Shown here one piece after another: positions 44,162-52,087 of a DNA stretch of 64,000 bases. This DNA is from CAYTPI01 sp964439625 (lineage in GTDB: Bacteria; Chloroflexota; Anaerolineae; Aggregatilineales; UBA3940). The translations under genes and the position numbers were made by a program. The DNA is taken from NCBI GenBank assembly GCA_964439625.1, contig CAYTPI010000015.1, positions 1 to 64,000 on the forward strand, in the 5' to 3' direction. Below the pieces are notes generated by a model. It worked only from the letters and a program-made list of their open reading frames with translations. It searched no databases and was not told where the DNA came from. Position 1 is the first letter of the stretch, and every line of letters begins with the position of its first letter.

Positions 44162-44800
44162 ATGCAAAACCTTGACGCTATTACTGACTCAATCCAATCA
44201 GAGTTTGAGGCCCGAAATGCAGCCCGCGAGAAGACTCTAGCGCTCTCTCGCAAGTTGGTTCGGCAGTGCAGCAATGCAATCCGAGCAGTTCACCGGGGCG
44301 AGTGGGGCAGCGCCGATGAAGGCCTTAGGCTTGTCCGAGAGACACTAAAAGCAATGAATATTGCAGCGGACGAATACCCGGATATTTACCATGCAGGCTA
44401 CACACAAGATGCTCTAAAGGAAGTTGTTGAAGCTTTTACGGTCTATGCTATGCGTAAAGGGCAAGAAATCCCCTCGCCAGAGGCGTTAGATGTACCCGGT
44501 TCGGCATATTTGAATGGCATCGCAGAGGCCGCCAGTGAGATGCGGCGCGCCATCCTTGATTTAATTCGGCAAGGCAAAAGTGCTGAGGCCGAGACCCTGT
44601 TAGGACAAATGGACGATATCTACGAAGCGCTGATGGGGTTTGATTTCCCCGATGCAATCACAGGCGGGCTCCGTCGCCGGGTTGATGCTCTTCGCGCTGT
44701 ACTGGAACGCACCCGCGGCGACCTAACCAACAGCCTGAGCCAAAAGCGCCTCTACGATGCCCTGCAAGCACTCAAAGAACAACTAGACCTAGAGGACTAA
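44162..44800 (+). CDS. Translin-family protein
   Basis: A 212-residue all-helical protein matching the translin family along its length: RKLVRQCSNAIRAVHRGE, then HAGYTQDALKEVVEA, a YLNGIAEAASEMRRAILDL helix, and the diagnostic end GLRRRVDALRAVLERTRGDL. Eukaryotic translin/TRAX form octameric RNA- or DNA-binding barrels with RNase activity (C3PO). Homologues in archaea and some bacteria are less well understood. GGAAAGG precedes the ATG. It is followed 12 bp later by an aldo/keto reductase on the same strand, with no evident functional link. Confidence 0.88.
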   Translation: MQNLDAITDSIQSEFEARNAAREKTLALSRKLVRQCSNAIRAVHRGEWGSADEGLRLVRETLKAMNIAADEYPDIYHAGYTQDALKEVVEAFTVYAMRKGQEIPSPEALDVPGSAYLNGIAEAASEMRRAILDLIRQGKSAEAETLLGQMDDIYEALMGFDFPDAITGGLRRRVDALRAVLERTRGDLTNSLSQKRLYDALQALKEQLDLED

Positions 44801-44812
44801 AGGAGTAAGCTT

Positions 44813-45772
44813 GTGCCTGCTAAAATGAAAACAATCGGTAAGACAGATATTTACATCTCCGAGATGTGCCTCGGCACGATGACATTCGGCTGGAGCACAG
44901 ACCCAGAGACATCATTTCAAATCATGGATCGTGCGGTAGACGCAGGAATCAACTTCTTTGATACTGCTGATGTGTACTCAGCCTGGATCGAAGGCAATGC
45001 AGGCGGCGAGTCAGAGCAGATCATCGGGGATTGGCTGACCAGTCGCAAGCGCCAAGACATTGTGATCGCCACCAAAGTGCGCGGTCGGATGTGGGAAGGC
45101 GCAGATGGTGAAGGATTGGGGCGTGCACACATTATCCGATCCGTCGAAGAGAGCCTCACGCGGTTGCAAGTTGAGACCATTGACCTCTACCAAACGCATT
45201 GGCCCGATGAAGATACCGCCCTTGAAGAGACCTTCAGCACCTTTGCCGACTTGATCCAGCAGGGCAAGATTCAGGCGGTTGGCTGTTCCAACCACACCGC
45301 AGAGAAGCTCATCGAAACGTTAAACATCAGTGAAACTAAGGGCTTCCCACTTTATGAAAGCCTTCAACCGCATTACAACCTGGCCTATCGCAAGGAATTC
45401 GAGGAAGAACTACAGGCTGTCTGCGCAACGTACAGCTTGGATGTCATTCCTTACAGCCCCCTCGCAGCAGGCTTTTTGACGGGCAAGTACCGGCGAGATT
45501 CTACGCCAGAAAGCACTCGCAGCGGCAGCGTCGGCAAGTACATCTCCGATCAAAATTATGCCCTGCTTGATGTACTCGAAGCGATCAGCGCGAAGCATGA
45601 CAGAACCATGGCCCAGATTGCGCTGGCATGGCAGTTGACGCTGCCCATAATCACTGCGCCAATTGTCGGAGCACGCACACTGGCTCAATTAGAAGAAAGC
45701 CTTGGCGCGTTAGGGTTCTATCTGCCGGAAGAGGATATGGCCCGCCTCGATGAGGCCAGTGCTTGGCAGTAG
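44813..45772 (+). CDS. Aldo/keto reductase
   Basis: A 319-residue NADPH-dependent AKR-fold enzyme with the full tetrad: Asp50 and Tyr55 (FFDTADVYS), Lys88 (VIATKVRG) and His129 (YQTHWPD). Late NADPH-binding segments are PYSPLAAGFLTGKY and PIVGARTLAQLEE. I use the GTG at 44813 because AAAGGAG is 7 nt upstream. An ATG four codons in is possible. Such YghZ/YajO-type reductases act on varied carbonyls. The substrate is unknown. Confidence 0.9.
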   Translation: MPAKMKTIGKTDIYISEMCLGTMTFGWSTDPETSFQIMDRAVDAGINFFDTADVYSAWIEGNAGGESEQIIGDWLTSRKRQDIVIATKVRGRMWEGADGEGLGRAHIIRSVEESLTRLQVETIDLYQTHWPDEDTALEETFSTFADLIQQGKIQAVGCSNHTAEKLIETLNISETKGFPLYESLQPHYNLAYRKEFEEELQAVCATYSLDVIPYSPLAAGFLTGKYRRDSTPESTRSGSVGKYISDQNYALLDVLEAISAKHDRTMAQIALAWQLTLPIITAPIVGARTLAQLEESLGALGFYLPEEDMARLDEASAWQ

Positions 45773-45801
45773 ACTGTTGGGGCAGAGAGCCGCGAGTTCT
45801 T

Positions 45802-47178
45802 TTAGCGACGCCAATGCCTACAACGCGCCACAAAACGCTGGGCTAATTCGGGGAAGGCCGCAAAATGGATGTGGACATATGATGCAAGCAGATTATTTTC
45901 TGCATAGCCGACCCTCATCACGGTGTTGGCATGCCTTGGGGTTACGGCATATGCCAACTTCTCACTGTCTAGCTCAACGTGCCAATCCGAATAATGAAAC
46001 TCGTGCCCACGGACAACTTCCCCAGCCTGCAACAGCAGAGTATCTTGGAGGGCAGTTATCTCTCGATACCCAAGCCGCACTTTGGGCCGCATCTGGGCGT
46101 GCCCCGGTAGCAACCCTAACATAGGGTACATGGCACCAGCTAGTGTCTGAATTCCTTCAGTAAGAAAAATTAAACCACCACACTCGGCGTAAGTTGGCAT
46201 CCCTTGTTTGATTGCATCCTGAAGTGACCGCATCATGGATTCATTATAAGCAAGGTCTGCGCCAAATAATTCAGGGTAGCCACCCCCTAAATAGAGACCA
46301 TCAACACCTTCAGGTAGTTCTTGATCATGTATCGGGCTAAACCAAACAAGCTCTGCGCCAGCCGCCTTCAGTAAGTCAAAGTTATCTTGGTAATAAAAAC
46401 AAAACGCTGCATCTTTGGCGACGGCAATGCGTACCTGCTGCACAGGTTGATTGTCTGCTTCTATTGCGTTCGGTGTCACAACCGAAGGAGCTTCTTCAGC
46501 AATTCGTAAAAGCTGTTCTAAGTCTACGTATTCATGCATTGCATCGGCTGCGGCTTTCAGAAAAGATGCAATATTTACCTGGGAACCGTCAGCGAGATGA
46601 AGGCCAAGGTGCCGCTCAGGTAGTTGTAAAGCGTCGATTCTTGGCAAGCATCCAATTACGGGAAGACCAATCTGCTCAATCGCCTGTGTCACCCACTTTG
46701 CATGTGTATCGCTGCCGACCTTGTTACAGATCACACCTTGAACATTCAAGTCTGTGTCAAAATCACGCAGGCCAAGAGCCACAGCACCAGCACTGCGCGC
46801 CATCTTTGAGACGTCAATCACTAGGATCACTGGAGATTGAGTCAACTTTGCAATCTCAGCCGTACTACCCCGTTCGGTAAGCGCATCGAACCCATCAAAA
46901 AGCCCCATCACCCCTTCTATAATCAGCAGGTCAGCCCCTGCTTGACCACGTTCTACCGATTGTAATACTGCATCATGAGGCAGCAGCCATGTATCAATAT
47001 TGCGAGCAGCCGTACCTGTTGCAGCAGAATGATAGGTAGGGTCAATGTAGTCGGGCCCGGCTTTGAAAGGCTGGACCGCCATGGTCTTTGAAAAGGCTGA
47101 CATCAACCCTGTTGATATTGTTGTTTTACCACTACCACTCTGAGGCGCAGCGATAACAAAGCGGGGTAAATGTAGCAT
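45802..47178 (-). CDS. cbiA: Cobyrinic acid a,c-diamide synthase-like (CbiA/CobB)
   Basis: A 458-residue enzyme from the ATG at 47178, chosen because AGGA lies 8 nt upstream. The N-terminal dethiobiotin-synthetase-like ATPase domain has PQSGSGKTT (12-20) and the segment FKAGPDYIDPTYH. The C-terminal glutaminase domain has LYLGGGYPE and Cys333 in YAECGGLIFL. It amidates cobyrinate during cobalamin synthesis. CfbB or hydrogenobyrinate variants have the same layout. No other corrin gene is in the window. It is convergent with the aldo/keto reductase. Confidence 0.88.
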   Translation of the reverse strand: MLHLPRFVIAAPQSGSGKTTISTGLMSAFSKTMAVQPFKAGPDYIDPTYHSAATGTAARNIDTWLLPHDAVLQSVERGQAGADLLIIEGVMGLFDGFDALTERGSTAEIAKLTQSPVILVIDVSKMARSAGAVALGLRDFDTDLNVQGVICNKVGSDTHAKWVTQAIEQIGLPVIGCLPRIDALQLPERHLGLHLADGSQVNIASFLKAAADAMHEYVDLEQLLRIAEEAPSVVTPNAIEADNQPVQQVRIAVAKDAAFCFYYQDNFDLLKAAGAELVWFSPIHDQELPEGVDGLYLGGGYPELFGADLAYNESMMRSLQDAIKQGMPTYAECGGLIFLTEGIQTLAGAMYPMLGLLPGHAQMRPKVRLGYREITALQDTLLLQAGEVVRGHEFHYSDWHVELDSEKLAYAVTPRHANTVMRVGYAENNLLASYVHIHFAAFPELAQRFVARCRHWRR

Positions 47179-47366
47179 GACTACAGTCCTATCATTGATT
47201 GTCCATGAGCATTCTGCCAAACATCATTACAGAGCAGCGTCAATAATGCAAAGCTCATATAATTGATTGACTCTTATTCGGCGCGACATGTTAAACTCTT
47301 TGATGTGTAACGTTTCGACATTTTTTACAATTAACAGCCGCAGCGCACTACCAATGGAGATAAGAA

Positions 47367-47819
47367 ATGTTTAACCTAGAACTACACAGCGTTCGCATTG
47401 ATGAAGACACGCAAGAGCGCGCCGTCGTTATGAAAACAATCGACTATGGTGCCGAGCATCACTACCTTGCGATTTGGACTGACCGTCGGGTGGCGCTTGC
47501 TATTCTTGATGGCTACGACGACGTCACCTATGAGCGCCCAACTGTACATGACGTCCTTGCCAACTCGTACAAGGTCATTCAGCGAATGGGTGGCACGGTC
47601 GAATTCGTCGTCATTGATGATATTACCGAAGATGGCAACTACATGGCGCGGATTATGCTTGATATTAACGGTTCTAAGGGGGCCGTCCGCGCACGCCCAA
47701 CAGATGCAATTGCATTAGCAGCCCGGCTCAAGATACCCGTGCGTGCCTCAGTTGCTGTGCTTGAGGCTGCTGGCACCCCAGAGAGTGAGCTACCGTTTGA
47801 CCCAACCATCGTAGGCTAG
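47367..47819 (+). CDS. DUF151 bifunctional-nuclease-family protein, copy 1
   Basis: A 150-residue protein of the DUF151/BFN family. It has the N-terminal beta strand VRIDEDTQERAVVMK, a YLAIWTDRRVALAI segment, and the C-terminal RPTDAIALAARLKIPVRAS, the family's RPSDAIALA hallmark. In this copy the usual 'P(I)WIG..EA' reads 'AIWTDRRVA', so it is diverged. GGAGATAAGAA precedes the ATG. A second, more typical family member follows 127 bp later. Confidence 0.83.
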   Translation: MFNLELHSVRIDEDTQERAVVMKTIDYGAEHHYLAIWTDRRVALAILDGYDDVTYERPTVHDVLANSYKVIQRMGGTVEFVVIDDITEDGNYMARIMLDINGSKGAVRARPTDAIALAARLKIPVRASVAVLEAAGTPESELPFDPTIVG

Positions 47820-47869
47820 AATAATCGAGCAAGCGTTTTAGCCATATCGTATGCACGTCAATGACTGTG

Positions 47870-47878
47870 TGCTATAAT
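47870..47878 (+). promoter_or_regulatory. Extended -10 promoter before DUF151 copy 2
   Basis: TGCTATAAT is a consensus extended -10. The -35 (TATGCA, 47850-47855) is weak. The leader to 47947 is about 60 nt. Confidence 0.5.
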
Positions 47879-47946
47879 CCACTAGATGAATGTTCGAGTC
47901 GGGTAACAGATACTCGGCGTAGGCTATTGGGCGGACAGAGAAATAT

Positions 47947-48474
47947 ATGATTAGGGTAGAAATCGATAGCATTCGTGTGAGCTTAATGTCACAGGATCGC
48001 GTCGTCGTACTGAAAGATCAAGAAACCGAGCGCTATATTCCGATTTGGATTGGCCCGTTCGAGGCTGAAGCCATCCGGGTAGAACTTCAAGGTGTATCGG
48101 TACAACGCCCCCTTACGCATGACCTGCTTAAAACGGTCTTCACTGAGTTGGGCGGCAAAGTAGAGCACATCCTCATCAGCGATCTACGTAATGATGTCTT
48201 CTACGCACAAATTAAAGTAAATGTCAATGGGCGCACGGTCGAGATTGACGCTCGCCCAAGTGACTCGCTCGCCCTTGCAGTACGCTTAAAGTGCCCCATT
48301 TTTGTGGCGGAGAAGGTCATCGAGCGGGCGGGGATCGAGCCAGAAAACGAAGTAACCGGAGAGCTTGACCTCGGCGAACGTTCTGGCAGTATGCCGGAAG
48401 TTGAGGACTCTGATCTTGGTGCTTTCGCAGATTTTCTTAACACACTTGACTTGGATGACCTCGACGATAATTAA
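47947..48474 (+). CDS. DUF151 bifunctional-nuclease-family protein, copy 2
   Basis: A 175-residue family member with canonical motifs: RYIPIWIGPFEAEAIRVEL, RPLTHDLLKTVFTELGG and ARPSDSLALAVRLKCPIFV. A 35-residue acidic tail follows (LDLDDLDDN end). Plant members are reported to have dual nuclease activity, but the bacterial role is poorly defined. It lies just upstream of dnaB, which may or may not reflect a DNA-metabolism link. Confidence 0.87.
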   Translation: MIRVEIDSIRVSLMSQDRVVVLKDQETERYIPIWIGPFEAEAIRVELQGVSVQRPLTHDLLKTVFTELGGKVEHILISDLRNDVFYAQIKVNVNGRTVEIDARPSDSLALAVRLKCPIFVAEKVIERAGIEPENEVTGELDLGERSGSMPEVEDSDLGAFADFLNTLDLDDLDDN

Positions 48475-48612
48475 CTGATTGGCGGTATGTTCCGTTCTTG
48501 AGTAAAAATCCGAGTACATCATCAACCGTTCGCTGGTGTGCACGATAAACAGACAGTTCAGCGACGGGGCTTGCTCGCAGGCCCCGTCGCATTGTTCCCT
48601 ATTGAAGGTGAG

Positions 48613-49983
48613 ATGGCACAGCAGACAGCAAACTCCAGTGGCCTACGCGCAGATCAACTGGCCCCCCACAGTATTGAGGCCGAAGAGGCAGTACTCGGTG
48701 CTGTGCTTTTAGACCCAGATGCCCTGTTTGAGGTTTTGCCATTCCTTGCCATGGAGGATTTCTTCATCGTGCGTCATCAGTGGATTTGGGAGGCCATCCT
48801 CAACATCCACGAACGACGCGACCCAATCGACTATCTGGTCGTCTCCAACGAGTTGGAGCAGCAAAAACGACTCGATGAAGTCGGTGGCACCGCATACATC
48901 CTCAACCTTGCCAATAAAACGCCAACATCCTTGAACGTAGCCGGCTATGGGCGCATCGTGGAGCGGATGGCAACCCGTCGCCGGCTGTTGGATGCCGCCG
49001 GCAAGATCGCACGTGTTGCCCACTCCGATGAAACGGATATTGATGAAGTCATTGAGCGCTCTGAGCAGGCCATCTTCGAAGTCACAGAGCGTCGTCTAAC
49101 GCGCGAGCTGCGCCCAATCAAAGACGTGGTCGATGAATACTTCGACTATGTTAGTTTCATGTCCCGCCATCAAGAAGAGGTGATGGGGGTGCCAACGGGC
49201 TTTACGATGCTCGACCAAAAGTTAGGCGGTTTTCAAAAATCTGACTTAGTTATCATCGCCGCTCGCCCAGGTATGGGTAAGACCAGTCTACTGAACAGTG
49301 TACTGCTCAATGCCGCCCGGCAGGGGCAGCGCATCGCCTTCTTTAGCCTTGAAATGGCAAACGAGCAGCTTGTCCAACGTATCATCAGCATGGATGCCCA
49401 CATTCCTTCGCATAAACTGCGCGAAGGTCGTCTAAAAGAACCTGACTGGGAGCGCTTCGTCGCCGCGACCCACAGCATCGGCAGTCTCCCCATTTTCTTC
49501 GATGACACACCCGCGCTCAGCACGCAAGAGCTGCGCAGTAAGTCACGCCGGCTGCACCTCGAATTTGGGCTAGACTTGATCATGATCGACTATTTGCAGT
49601 TAATGACGACGCCCTTTCGCTCAGAGAACCGTGTGCAGGAAATTTCGTTTATTTCGCGGGCCCTCAAAGAACTGGCGCGAGAGTTAAAAGTGCCAGTGGT
49701 GACAGCCGCACAGCTATCGCGAGCCGTCGAGCAGCGTGCTGACAAGCGTCCCCTGCTCTCTGACTTGCGTGAATCCGGTAGTATTGAGCAGGACGCCGAT
49801 ATTGTGATGTTCATCTACCGTGACGCCTACTACAACGAGGATTCACCCGAGGGAAATAAGGCCGAAATCCACATCAGCAAGCATCGTAACGGGCCAACAG
49901 GCATCGTGGACTTAATCTTCATCCCGGAACTGACGCAGTTCCAAAACGCAGCGACCACCGAGTACAACCTGGATGATATGTAA
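48613..49983 (+). CDS. dnaB: Replicative DNA helicase DnaB
   Basis: A 456-residue DnaB-family helicase from the ATG at 48613 (GAAGGTGAG upstream). A GTG frame start at 48538 adds sequence not seen in DnaB. The N-terminal domain begins PHSIEAEEAVLGAVLLDP. The RecA-like motor has Walker A ARPGMGKTS, Walker B LIMIDYLQLM and the motif LRESGSIEQDADIVMFI. It unwinds DNA at the fork and recruits primase. The stop overlaps the DnaD-domain gene start (TAATG), and a helicase loader follows, so the three are probably co-translated. Confidence 0.93.
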   Translation: MAQQTANSSGLRADQLAPHSIEAEEAVLGAVLLDPDALFEVLPFLAMEDFFIVRHQWIWEAILNIHERRDPIDYLVVSNELEQQKRLDEVGGTAYILNLANKTPTSLNVAGYGRIVERMATRRRLLDAAGKIARVAHSDETDIDEVIERSEQAIFEVTERRLTRELRPIKDVVDEYFDYVSFMSRHQEEVMGVPTGFTMLDQKLGGFQKSDLVIIAARPGMGKTSLLNSVLLNAARQGQRIAFFSLEMANEQLVQRIISMDAHIPSHKLREGRLKEPDWERFVAATHSIGSLPIFFDDTPALSTQELRSKSRRLHLEFGLDLIMIDYLQLMTTPFRSENRVQEISFISRALKELARELKVPVVTAAQLSRAVEQRADKRPLLSDLRESGSIEQDADIVMFIYRDAYYNEDSPEGNKAEIHISKHRNGPTGIVDLIFIPELTQFQNAATTEYNLDDM

Positions 49984-50675
49984 TGCGCGGCTTTAGCGGC
50001 TTTGGCAAAGTTTCTACTATGACTAAAATCCCCGGTGAATTCTTCAGCGAGATTCTGCCGGATATTCAATCACTGGCAGAGATGAAAGTGACGCTGTACG
50101 CTTTCTGGTGGATGCAGAAACGGGAAAATGCAAGTTATCTCCAAGAGAAAGACTTCCTTGCTGACCCGATCTTGATGCAAGGACTTGGTGCGCGCCCGGA
50201 TGCTCAGCATAAGGCGCTGCAAAAGGGGTTGGAACTAGCTGTAGCACGCGGTACGTTGATCAAGGTAGTGGCGCGCAAAGCAGACAGCGAAGTGGCTTAT
50301 TATTATATTATCAATACAGCTCGTGGCAGAGCAGTCGCAGAAGCGATTGAAGCAGGCCAGTGGGTACCTGAGCGTGACGACCAGAGCGCGCTCGATCTAC
50401 GTGTAGAACGGCCCAACGTTTTCACCCTTTACGAGCAGAACATTGGCCCCCTAACACCAATGGTTGCCGATAACCTGCGCGACCTGTCCGCAGACCATGG
50501 CGAAGCGCTCCTTGCCGAAGCAATCCGCATTGCCGTGCAGAATAATGTGCGGAAGATGGCTTACATCGAGAGCGTCATCAAGCGGCGACTCACTGAGGGA
50601 AAGCCCACAGAAAACCCACCTTCAGATGATAATTGGTTGGCAGGCAGCAAGTATGCGGATGAGATCGAAATCTAA
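49983..50675 (+). CDS. DnaD-domain replication protein
   Basis: A 230-residue protein with an N-terminal winged-helix-like region (15-120) and a C-terminal DnaD domain (about 140-210): NVFTLYEQNIGPLTPMVADN, then EAIRIAVQNNVRKMAYIESV. DnaD-type proteins help load the replicative helicase at origins or restart sites in Firmicutes. Coupling at both ends by TAATG overlaps, with dnaB upstream and the loader downstream, supports the same role here. An ATG at 50019 (MTKIPGEFF) is an alternative start. Confidence 0.82.
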   Translation: MRGFSGFGKVSTMTKIPGEFFSEILPDIQSLAEMKVTLYAFWWMQKRENASYLQEKDFLADPILMQGLGARPDAQHKALQKGLELAVARGTLIKVVARKADSEVAYYYIINTARGRAVAEAIEAGQWVPERDDQSALDLRVERPNVFTLYEQNIGPLTPMVADNLRDLSADHGEALLAEAIRIAVQNNVRKMAYIESVIKRRLTEGKPTENPPSDDNWLAGSKYADEIEI

Positions 50676-51973
50676 TGGATTACTCAGAAATCTACTCGGA
50701 CAAGAACTATGGGGCAGGCCAACCCGACTGCCCGATCTGTGGCGGAACGGGTTATGTCTATCGCAACGTACCTGATGATCACCCGCAGTTTGGCAAACTG
50801 TTTGACTGTGCGTGCCGCACTGGCGAAGTTGAGGCTAAGCGCCAAGAATACTTGCGCAAGCTCGGCGGCTTGCATCACTTAGCAGAGAAAACGTTTGACT
50901 CATTCAATTTAGAAATAGCAGGCCTGCCAGAGCATCATGCGATCAGTTTGCGACGTGCCCACGAGACGGCAGCTCGCTTTGCTGAAGTTCCAGACGGTTG
51001 GTTGGTGCTGATGGGTGGCTACGGCTGCGGCAAGACACACCTTGCGGCTGCCATTGCTAACTATCAGATCGAGACGGGCAATCGTGTATTATTCGTCACT
51101 GCCCCAGACTTACTTGATCATATTCGGTCGGCCTTTTCCTACGACGTCGATGAGAGCAGTGACACCCGCTTCAATCAAATTCGTACCGTCCCAGTACTGA
51201 TCCTCGATGACCTCGGCATCGAAAGCCCAACGCCTTGGGCTGTCGAGAAGCTCTACCAACTGTTGAACTATCGCTACAATGCCCAACTGCCGACCGTGAT
51301 TACCACCAACCACGATTTACAGGATATCGAAGCGCGGATTCGCTCGCGGTTATCTCATCAGGGCTTTAGCCAAATCGTGTTGGTCAACGCACCAGATTAT
51401 CGCCTGAGCGGTATGGGGGACAACGAGCTTGGCGGCCTCAGTATTTATCGCCACATGACATTTCAATCCTTCGTGCAGCGCAAAGACATCAGCGATAAGC
51501 AGCGTAACAATCTGGGAAACGCATATCATTTTGCGTTAGGGTTTGCAGAAAATCCATCAGGGTGGTTGGTGTTTATGGGGGGCTATGGATCAGGGAAGAC
51601 CCACCTTGCCGCAGCTATTGCTAATGCTGTCGCTGATAAAGGCGCGGCAGTGATGTTTGTAACCATACCTGACCTACTCGATCATCTGCGTGCGACGTAT
51701 GCACCCAACAGCTCAACCTCGTATGATAAGCGCTTCAATGAGGTCAAGAGTGCCAACATTCTAATCCTTGATGATCTTGGCACAGAGTCAGCAACCCCAT
51801 GGGCCAGAGAGAAACTCTACCAGTTGTTCAACTATCGGTATAATGCCCAATTACCGACCGTGATCACCACGCCGCACCAGCTTGAAAATCTAGATGAGCG
51901 CCTGGTCATCCGTCTGCGTGACAAGCGCATCACCCGTCTCGTTGCGATTTTAGCGCCAGCGTTTACTGGATAA
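50675..51973 (+). CDS. DnaC/DnaI-like helicase loader with two AAA+ domains
   Basis: A 432-residue protein, much longer than usual DnaC/DnaI (about 250-310). An N-terminal zinc-binding region (Cys19, 22, 45, 47 in CPICGGTGYV and CAC) is followed by AAA+ domain 1 (Walker A GGYGCGKT 114-121, Walker B LILDD 175-179, sensor-1 Asn212) and AAA+ domain 2 (Walker A GGYGSGKT 302-309, Walker B LILDD 363-367). In domain 2 the sensor-1 Asn is replaced by Pro400 (ITTPHQ against ITTNHD). The copies share long stretches such as YQLxNYRYNAQLPTVITT, so this is an internal duplication. Both Walker sets look intact. It is probably the DnaB loader of this operon. Confidence 0.88.
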   Translation: MDYSEIYSDKNYGAGQPDCPICGGTGYVYRNVPDDHPQFGKLFDCACRTGEVEAKRQEYLRKLGGLHHLAEKTFDSFNLEIAGLPEHHAISLRRAHETAARFAEVPDGWLVLMGGYGCGKTHLAAAIANYQIETGNRVLFVTAPDLLDHIRSAFSYDVDESSDTRFNQIRTVPVLILDDLGIESPTPWAVEKLYQLLNYRYNAQLPTVITTNHDLQDIEARIRSRLSHQGFSQIVLVNAPDYRLSGMGDNELGGLSIYRHMTFQSFVQRKDISDKQRNNLGNAYHFALGFAENPSGWLVFMGGYGSGKTHLAAAIANAVADKGAAVMFVTIPDLLDHLRATYAPNSSTSYDKRFNEVKSANILILDDLGTESATPWAREKLYQLFNYRYNAQLPTVITTPHQLENLDERLVIRLRDKRITRLVAILAPAFTG

Positions 51974-52087
51974 TGGTTGCTATTAGCTGGATGCAATCAC
52001 ATACGCTAGGCTAATGAGTGTCAGCCCCAAGGGGACTTGAGAAATCTACGAGGCATCGGTCGTTGACGTTCTCAACCCGAACCGGCG

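Noticed and set aside
48538..48612. GTG-initiated extension of DnaB
   Set aside because: The extra 25 residues do not resemble DnaB, and a ribosome site precedes the ATG at 48613.
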